Origin: DATGEP01 sp035310125
GTDB lineage: Bacteria; Chloroflexota; Ktedonobacteria; Ktedonobacterales; JADMIN01
NCBI GenBank assembly: GCA_035310125.1
Contig: DATGEP010000424.1
Coordinates: forward strand, 1 to 6,999
Direction of reading: 5' to 3'
Length of the DNA stretch: 6,999 nt
Below the pieces are notes generated by a model. It was not told where the DNA came from. It saw nothing but the letters and a program-made list of their open reading frames with translations, and did no database searches. Made by a program: the position numbers and the translations under genes. Positions within the stretch are counted from its first letter, which is position 1. Each line of letters starts with the position of its first letter. Below are positions 1 to 4,063 of the stretch, one piece after another.

Positions 1-187
1 CAATGGTGACATCCTGCTTGTCTGTCCAGTGGGTGATCTGGCACTGACCGACGTTTGGCTGATTACCCGAAGATTTGAGACTCGCGGCATGTGCTTCGCC
101 ACCAAGCGCAAAAAACAGTGCCGCACACGCCGCTACGCAAAGCGAGATACGCTTGCCCCATGTCGTCCAGATGGATACATCAGTCAT
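1..187 (-). CDS. Secreted protein of unknown function, N-terminal fragment
   Basis: Partial gene read on the - strand. The first 62 codons are present and the rest lies beyond position 1. The ATG at 185-187 is preceded by a near-perfect Shine-Dalgarno (AAGGAGGT, + strand 195-202) with a 7-nt spacer, which fixes the start. The N-terminus is a classical Sec signal peptide: Lys12-Arg13, then a hydrophobic core at about residues 14-28 (ISLCVAACAALFFAL), then a likely signal peptidase I site after Ala-His-Ala (residues 32-34). Cys17 and Cys21 lie inside the hydrophobic core, so I do not read it as a lipoprotein. The visible mature part (SLKSSGNQPNVGQCQITHWT) is polar and has one cysteine. I do not recognise the family. 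The product should be exported. It is transcribed away from the epimerase gene, apparently from the promoter at 382-410. Seen: start, RBS, signal peptide. Unknown: function. Confidence 0.8.
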   Translation of the reverse strand, partial: MTDVSIWTTWGKRISLCVAACAALFFALGGEAHAASLKSSGNQPNVGQCQITHWTDKQDVTI

Positions 188-194
188 TGGTCGA

Positions 195-202
195 ACCTCC
201 TT
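195..202 (-). promoter_or_regulatory. Strong ribosome-binding site of the secreted-protein gene
   Basis: On the - strand this reads AAGGAGGT, 7 nt before the ATG at 187. It is the best Shine-Dalgarno match in the window and decides the start of a gene that is otherwise cut by the window edge. Confidence 0.85.
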
Positions 203-284
203 CAATGAGCTACGTTGAGCGCCACAGGATAATAGTCCATCCAGCGGCTCGCCTGATGGGACCGATTGCCCATCAAACACAACA

Positions 285-308
285 TCACGAGGTCACGCGG
301 TCACGATT
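285..308. repeat. Three 8-bp direct repeats (TCACGNNN)
   Basis: The units are TCACGAGG, TCACGCGG and TCACGATT at 285-292, 293-300 and 301-308, so the TCACG core recurs at exactly 8-bp intervals. They sit in the leader of the - strand secreted-protein gene. They may be a regulator-binding array or chance; there are too few units to decide. Confidence 0.5.
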
Positions 309-381
309 TGGGCCACCTCCCCGGCCCACTAACTCCCTTTTGGTAACTCCTCTCAGCAGGCATTCTGCCTTGATAGAGCCG

Positions 382-410
382 ATGTTACTTACAGGTGAGC
401 CGTCTGTCAA
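382..410 (-). promoter_or_regulatory. Predicted promoter of the secreted-protein gene (TTGACA-17-TAACAT)
   Basis: On the - strand, a consensus -35 TTGACA (410-405) is followed by a 17-bp spacer and a -10-like TAACAT (387-382). Transcription would begin near 375, giving a leader of about 190 nt before the ATG at 187. Just upstream of the -35 (on the + strand at about 412-427) is an imperfect inverted repeat, TACCTCC-CA-GGAGTA, which could be an operator. The boxes are seen; activity is inferred. Confidence 0.55.
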
Positions 411-582
411 GTACCTCCCAGGAGTATTTAGCCGGTTTTACCAATGTATAAGTATTTCGCATTCACAGATGCTTACTCGATAATTTAGGGCTTTATGAAT
501 GAGGCTGTGCCGCAACACTGAACGGCAATCTCAGCCAGTGCTGGTCATCTGCCAACAGCGGAAGCCGCTCTGCCATGCGCGC

Positions 583-588
583 TATAAT
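583..588 (+). promoter_or_regulatory. Predicted -10 box (TATAAT) of the epimerase-carboxylase unit
   Basis: A perfect TATAAT sits 46 nt before the ATG at 635, predicting a start site near 595 and a short leader of about 40 nt. No convincing -35 lies 16-18 bp upstream, so an activator or alternative recognition may be needed. An ATG at 575, in frame with the epimerase, lies upstream of this box and would be excluded from its transcript, which supports the start at 635. Confidence 0.5.
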
Positions 589-634
589 CAGGGGAAGCGC
601 TGAGCGCCACCATCTCACGGAAGGGACTTACTCC

Positions 635-1069
635 ATGCTCACTGACGGCATCACCCGCATTGACCATGTCGCCATCGTCGTGCGCGACCTCGATAGCTCT
701 CTGCGCTTCTACCGCGACACGCTTGGCATTACGCCATCTCAAGTCATTGATTTTGCGAGCGAGGGCGTGAAAATCGCATTCCTGCCGATGGGCGGACCGG
801 GCGGCAGCGAGATAGAATTACTGGAGCCGGCCAACACGGAGACAGGCGTCGCCCGCTTTCTGGAGAAGCGCGGCGAGGGGCTGCACCATATCTGCCTCGA
901 AGTGCCCGACATCGCGCGCGCGCTGGCGGAGCTGCAAGCCGAGGGCACGCCGGTGCTGGACGCGACACCGCGCCCCACCGCCGAGGGCCGGGGTATCTTC
1001 ATTCATCCCAAGGGCACGAGCGGCGTGCTGCTGGAGTTGGTGCAGCGCGCGCCGGCCGCTGAGGCGTGA
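635..1069 (+). CDS. mce: Methylmalonyl-CoA epimerase
   Basis: This 144-aa protein of the vicinal-oxygen-chelate (glyoxalase-like) fold interconverts (S)- and (R)-methylmalonyl-CoA in the cytoplasm. Two betaalphabetabetabeta modules are visible. The first starts at RIDHVAIVVRDLDSS (residues 8-22), the second at GLHHICLEV (82-90), and the protein ends on GVLLELVQ (130-137). Likely metal ligands by family comparison are His11, Glu61 (in the EIELLEP stretch), His85 and Glu134. A glutamate in the ASEGVKIAF strand (Glu43) may correspond to the second catalytic acid; this is less certain. Length matches the usual 130-150 aa. I chose ATG 635 because AAGGGA (621-626) lies 8 nt upstream, it begins at the conserved N-terminus, and the TATAAT at 583 would not transcribe the earlier ATG at 575. 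It lies 27 nt before the carboxylase subunit gene and forms an operon with it. The family assignment is confident. Confidence 0.95.
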   Translation: MLTDGITRIDHVAIVVRDLDSSLRFYRDTLGITPSQVIDFASEGVKIAFLPMGGPGGSEIELLEPANTETGVARFLEKRGEGLHHICLEVPDIARALAELQAEGTPVLDATPRPTAEGRGIFIHPKGTSGVLLELVQRAPAAEA

Positions 1070-1096
1070 GTTTGCGTACAACGGAGTGCAATAGCC

Positions 1097-2650
1097 ATGA
1101 AGACGACACGCGAGAAGCTCGAAGAGCTACGACGCCTCAAAGAACAGGCGCAGCTTGGCGGAGGCCAGAAGCGCATCGATGCCCAGCATCGCAAGGGCAA
1201 ACTCACCGCTCGCGAGCGACTGGATCTGCTGCTCGATCCTGATACATTTCAAGAGCTGGATATGTTTGCCACCCACCGCAGCGCCGACTTCGGCCTGGCG
1301 GAGCAGAAGATATTGGGCGATGGCGTCGTAACGGGCTATGGCAAGATTGATGGACGGCTGGTCTACGTCTTCTCGCAGGATTTTACCGTCTTCGGTGGCT
1401 CGCTCTCGGAGGCGCACGCGGAGAAGATTTGCAAAATCCTCGACCTGGCAATGAAGAACGGCGCGCCTGTCATCGGCCTCAACGACTCCGGTGGCGCCCG
1501 CATCCAGGAAGGCGTCGTAAGCCTGGGCGCCTACGCGGATATCTTCCTGCGCAACACACTGGCCAGCGGTGTTATTCCACAGCTTTCCGCCGTCATGGGG
1601 CCGTGCGCGGGCGGGGCGGTCTACTCGCCCGCCATCACCGACTTCATCTTTATGGTCGAGGGCACCAGCCATATGTTCGTCACCGGCCCGAACGTCGTGA
1701 AGACGGTCACACACGAGGACGTATCGTTTGATGAGCTTGGCGGCGCTACCATTCATACCTCCACAAGCGGCGTCGCGCACTTCAACATGGCCAGCGAGGC
1801 GGAATGCCTGCAAGGACTGCGTACGCTCTTCGGCTACCTTCCCTCGAATAACATGGACGATCTGCCGGTCCTGGCTTGTGACGATCCGACCGACCGGGCG
1901 GATGAGAGCCTCGATGAGATTATTCCCGACAATCCCAACCGCCCGTATAACATGAAGGAGATCATCCAGCGCGTTGTAGATACAGGCTCGTTCTTCGAAG
2001 TGCATGAGCAGTACGCGAAGAATATTATTGTAGGTTTCGCGCGGCTCAATGGCCGCTCTGTCGGCATCGTCGCGCAGCAGCCATCCGTGCTGGCAGGAGT
2101 GCTCGACATCAACTCCTCAGACAAGGGCGCCCGTTTTGTGCGTTTCTGCGATTGTTTCAACATCCCCATCGTCACGTTCGAGGACGTGCCGGGCTTCCTG
2201 CCAGGTCTCCAGCAGGAGCACGGCGGCATTATCCGTCACGGCGCAAAGCTCCTCTTCGCCTACTGCGAGGCTACCGTTCCCAAAGTGACCGTCATCACGC
2301 GCAAGGCGTATGGAGGCGCGTACGACGTGATGAGCAGCAAGCACGTGCGCGGCGACATCAACTACGCCTGGCCTACCGCCGAGATTGCCGTGATGGGGGT
2401 GGACGGCGCGGTCAATATCATCTTCAAAGATGAGATCGAGCACGCCGACGACCCTGAAGCGCGCCGGCAAGAGCTTGTTAACGACTACCAGGAGAAATTC
2501 GCCAATCCGTACGTCGCTGCCGCCCGGGGCTATGTGGACGAAGTGATCGAGCCGCGCCACACGCGCGAGAAGCTCATCGTCGCTCTTGATATGCTCAAGA
2601 ATAAGCGCGACACCAATCCACCCAAGAAGCACGGCAACATCCCGCTCTGA
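1097..2650 (+). CDS. pccB: Acyl-CoA (propionyl-CoA type) carboxylase, carboxyltransferase beta subunit
   Basis: This 517-aa cytoplasmic subunit transfers CO2 from carboxybiotin to an acyl-CoA, most likely propionyl-CoA to give (S)-methylmalonyl-CoA. Two crotonase-like halves are visible, at roughly residues 20-265 and 275-500. The N-terminal oxyanion-hole motif is DSGGARIQEGV (Gly132-Gly133) and the C-terminal one is AYGGAYDVM (Gly406-Gly407-Ala408). Asp410 sits at the position known in Streptomyces PccB (Asp422) to favour propionyl-CoA over acetyl-CoA. The N-terminal KGKLTARERLDLLLD helix and the C-terminal KKHGNIPL tail are typical of PccB/AccB proteins. The start ATG has GGAG (1083-1086) 10 nt upstream. 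Its partner, the biotin carboxylase/BCCP alpha subunit, is not in this window and must be encoded elsewhere. Coupling to the epimerase supports a role in propionate, odd-chain fatty acid or branched amino-acid breakdown. Substrate preference is inferred; family is certain. Confidence 0.95.
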   Translation: MKTTREKLEELRRLKEQAQLGGGQKRIDAQHRKGKLTARERLDLLLDPDTFQELDMFATHRSADFGLAEQKILGDGVVTGYGKIDGRLVYVFSQDFTVFGGSLSEAHAEKICKILDLAMKNGAPVIGLNDSGGARIQEGVVSLGAYADIFLRNTLASGVIPQLSAVMGPCAGGAVYSPAITDFIFMVEGTSHMFVTGPNVVKTVTHEDVSFDELGGATIHTSTSGVAHFNMASEAECLQGLRTLFGYLPSNNMDDLPVLACDDPTDRADESLDEIIPDNPNRPYNMKEIIQRVVDTGSFFEVHEQYAKNIIVGFARLNGRSVGIVAQQPSVLAGVLDINSSDKGARFVRFCDCFNIPIVTFEDVPGFLPGLQQEHGGIIRHGAKLLFAYCEATVPKVTVITRKAYGGAYDVMSSKHVRGDINYAWPTAEIAVMGVDGAVNIIFKDEIEHADDPEARRQELVNDYQEKFANPYVAAARGYVDEVIEPRHTREKLIVALDMLKNKRDTNPPKKHGNIPL

Positions 2651-2681
2651 TTTTCACATCGTGACAAGATTTCCGTCAAAC

Positions 2682-2722
2682 GAGATGCGCACTTGACACC
2701 ACTGCCAGTAATCATGTAGCAT
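2682..2722 (+). promoter_or_regulatory. Predicted promoter of the membrane-protein gene (GAGATG box, TTGACA-18-TAGCAT)
   Basis: A consensus -35 TTGACA (2693-2698) is followed by an 18-bp spacer and TAGCAT (2717-2722) as the -10. Upstream is GAGATGCGC (2682-2690). The same boxes with the same spacing recur before the molybdoprotein gene at 3905-3945. The -10 lies in the first copy of a perfect 16-bp tandem repeat, so a second TAGCAT follows 16 bp later. The promoter begins only 32 nt after the carboxylase stop codon and leaves a leader of about 460 nt before the ATG at 3192. Confidence 0.6.
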
Positions 2723-2745
2723 TGCGATAATGTAGCATTGCGATA
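2714..2745. repeat. Perfect 16-bp tandem direct repeat over the -10 region
   Basis: ATGTAGCATTGCGATA occurs twice with no gap (2714-2729 and 2730-2745). Each copy contains TAGCAT, the predicted -10 hexamer. The repeat may be a recent slippage duplication, a pair of operator half-sites or a duplicated -10/start region. Confidence 0.9.
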
Positions 2746-3191
2746 CAAAAGGCGCCGCTGTAGTATGGAGCATGCGTTCGTCGCGCCGCTCTGATCGAGT
2801 CAGTGGGCGCGATATCGTCGTGAGAAGCAGCCTCTGCGCTCATCCTCGCCTTGTTCACATCTCGAAGTACGTCCAGATAGACACGTCCGTGACTGCGTCA
2901 CTCTCCTAGCACATGTGAGGGACGTACCATGGCAAATGGTCTTATCGCGCTCTTGCTTCTTCCCGCAACAGGCGCTCCATCCCGCGCCTATTGGTGTTGG
3001 CGCGCTCGCGGCCCTCCACCGCAGTCCAGGCATGACCGATGCGGTGCTTGCCTGGTCCTCTCATCTTCTCCCGCGCGCAGTACCGTATCGCCGTTACGCC
3101 GAGAGAGTTTGCTCTCACCTCTCCTTTTGTAGCGATGGCTACATGTTTGGTAATTGCGCCAGCATGCTGGCGCCATGAGAGGGTCAGTTTC
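2746..3191 (+). promoter_or_regulatory. Long structured leader before the membrane-protein gene
   Basis: No convincing gene lies in this stretch. It contains several possible RNA stems: GTACGTCC (2867-2874) with GGACGTAC (2920-2927), enclosing GTGAC-TGC-GTCAC (2889-2901); ACCAT-GGCAA-ATGGT (2926-2940); CCAGGCA (3026-3032) with TGCCTGG (3049-3055), enclosing ACCG-ATG-CGGT; GAGAG-TTTG-CTCTC (3103-3116); TGTAGC-GATG-GCTACA (3128-3143); and the palindrome at 3156-3173. A short frame starting ATG at 2929 with GAGGGA 6 nt upstream (67 codons, ending 3132) could be a leader ORF, but its composition looks non-coding. I recognise no known riboswitch class. The stems are seen; a regulatory role is inferred. 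Confidence 0.4.
3156..3173. promoter_or_regulatory. 18-bp perfect palindrome just upstream of a ribosome-binding site
   Basis: GCGCCAGCATGCTGGCGC is fully self-complementary. It ends 4 nt before the Shine-Dalgarno-like AGAGGG (3178-3183) of the membrane-protein gene. As DNA it could bind a dimeric repressor; as RNA it could fold into a 6-bp GC-rich stem with a 6-nt loop near the ribosome-binding site. Confidence 0.6.
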
Positions 3192-3785
3192 ATGACAGTG
3201 TTTCAGTTCGGCCAGTCCGCATTTCTGCCCTTCGCGATTGGGTTCTTCGGATTGGGTACGGGATACTTCATCTGGGGTGGGCAGGCATTCTTCGGCTTCC
3301 CCGCCTCCTCGCCTGAAGTGGACCGCACCATCGGGTTGTGGGGAATCTGGATGCCCGGCTTCATGCAGTTTATTACGGGTGTCTATCTGATGGTCGGCAT
3401 GACGTGGTTCGGTGTCTTTGACAAGGCCGCGCCGGTGTATTTAGCGGCGCTCGCGTTCACAGCATACGGCGTACACTGGTTTGTCATGGGTCACCGCCGC
3501 TACGTCGGCGCCAGCGCGCAGCCCGACGGCTGGATGGCCATCCCCTTTCTCATCGTCTCGATATTGGGCGTCATCGGATTCATCATGGCGAGCGACATCC
3601 CCGTCGCCATCCTGTTTGTCGGCCTGTCCCTCATCTACCTTAGCGAGATTCCCGCCCGCTTCCTCAGCTCCAAGACCGCGGCCAAGTTCGTATCGGTATG
3701 GCAGCTACTGACGGGCGTCTGGCTGATGTACCTCACGTATGCCACCGTCTTCAACATCGCACTGGGCCAGAAGTGGTGGCTCTGA
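3192..3785 (+). CDS. Six-helix membrane protein, GPR1/FUN34/YaaH (acetate uptake)-like
   Basis: This 197-aa, very hydrophobic protein has six predicted transmembrane helices at roughly residues 10-33, 47-70, 80-100, 113-133, 135-153 and 164-187, with short polar loops such as HRRYVGASAQPDG (101-113). Size and helix count fit the GPR1/FUN34/YaaH (SatP) acetate/succinate uptake family. The MQFITGVYLMVG and AFTAYGVHWF segments resemble the family's helix 2-3 region (A-Q-I-F-A-G and F-T-S-Y-G-S-F-W in SatP). The signature NPAPLGL at helix 1 is not intact; QSAFLPFAIGF occupies that place, so this is a divergent member. The other six-helix candidate is the AmiS/UreI amide/urea channel family. ATG 3192 is chosen because AGAGGG lies 8 nt upstream and the protein starts directly before helix 1. 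The frame is open back to 3039, but that extension is arginine-rich and has no RBS. The gene has its own promoter and is followed by hairpins at 3794 and 3854. Membrane protein is certain; transport role is inferred. Confidence 0.8.
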   Translation: MTVFQFGQSAFLPFAIGFFGLGTGYFIWGGQAFFGFPASSPEVDRTIGLWGIWMPGFMQFITGVYLMVGMTWFGVFDKAAPVYLAALAFTAYGVHWFVMGHRRYVGASAQPDGWMAIPFLIVSILGVIGFIMASDIPVAILFVGLSLIYLSEIPARFLSSKTAAKFVSVWQLLTGVWLMYLTYATVFNIALGQKWWL

Positions 3786-3793
3786 TCCCCGCG

Positions 3794-3819
3794 TGGGGCT
3801 ACTCGTATGGGTAGCCCCA
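3794..3819 (+). terminator. Hairpin 8 nt after the membrane-protein gene, terminator-like without T-run
   Basis: TGGGGCTAC (3794-3802) pairs with GTAGCCCCA (3811-3819), a 9-bp stem with an 8-nt loop, just after the stop codon at 3783-3785. No run of T follows, so it may protect the 3' end of the mRNA or act together with the next hairpin. Confidence 0.5.
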
Positions 3820-3853
3820 ATTGCCCGGACTGGAGTGGGACCTGGCTCGATGG

Positions 3854-3877
3854 TCGCCACACCGGGTGGCGGATTTT
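3854..3877 (+). terminator. Candidate intrinsic terminator
   Basis: CGCCAC (3855-3860) pairs with GTGGCG (3866-3871) around a 5-nt loop, and TTTT follows at 3874-3877. It lies between the membrane-protein gene and the next promoter, where a terminator is expected. The short T-run makes its efficiency uncertain. Confidence 0.5.
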
Positions 3878-3904
3878 CGTATCGTGATATACATTCCGCT
3901 CGCT

Positions 3905-3945
3905 GAGATGTGCCATTGACAAAGCCCGCGGCGATTGGATAGCAT
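3905..3945 (+). promoter_or_regulatory. Predicted promoter of the molybdoprotein gene (GAGATG box, TTGACA-18-TAGCAT)
   Basis: GAGATGTGC (3905-3913) is followed after 2 nt by TTGACA (3916-3921), an 18-bp spacer and TAGCAT (3940-3945). All boxes and spacings match the promoter at 2682-2722, while the 18-bp spacers themselves agree at only 5 of 18 positions. The predicted start near 3952 leaves a leader of about 110 nt before ATG 4064, and rules out the in-frame TTG at 3935 and ATG at 3944, which lie in the promoter. Confidence 0.6.
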
Positions 3946-4063
3946 GGCGGCATCAAATACACAGCAGGCGGCACTTGGGCTTCTTGTTCGCACGGCAGCG
4001 CTCGTCTCCGCCGGTCACGACTATGACGGCGTCGCTCCCCTAAAACTCGTAAGGTGGCATAGC

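Larger units (their letters stand above)
188..381 (-). other. Leader region of the secreted-protein gene, with two hairpins and an 8-bp repeat
   Basis: No gene is visible between the predicted start site and the ATG. The stretch contains a 7-bp hairpin (TGATGGG / CCCATCA, 254-260 and 269-275, 8-nt loop), a 6-bp hairpin (TGGGCC / GGCCCA, 309-314 and 323-328, 8-nt loop), and three units starting TCACG at exact 8-bp spacing (285, 293, 301). It matches no riboswitch class that I can recognise by eye. A structured 5' UTR or an operator array is possible. Confidence 0.4.

Noticed and set aside
91..483. 130-codon + strand frame
   Set aside because: It overlaps, in antisense, the signal-peptide gene (1-187), its RBS and its promoter. 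The peptide has no recognisable pattern and no RBS.
575..634. N-terminal extension of the epimerase from ATG 575
   Set aside because: The 20 extra residues (MRAIIRGSAERHHLTEGTYS) are not part of the family fold. The ATG lies upstream of the predicted TATAAT, and ATG 635 has a well-spaced RBS.
1127..2005. 292-codon - strand frame inside the carboxylase gene
   Set aside because: It is a long antisense shadow of a strongly conserved, GC-biased coding gene. Its peptide resembles no family, and its ends do not match any regulatory signal.
3039..3191. 51-codon N-terminal extension of the membrane protein from ATG 3039
   Set aside because: It is arginine-rich, has no RBS and spans the hairpins and palindrome. 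The protein starting at 3192 begins naturally before helix 1 with an RBS at the right distance.
3935..4063. 43-codon extension of the molybdoprotein from TTG 3935 (or ATG 3944)
   Set aside because: These codons lie in the predicted promoter. The extra residues have no family match, and ATG 4064 has AAGGTGG 6 nt upstream and gives the expected family length.
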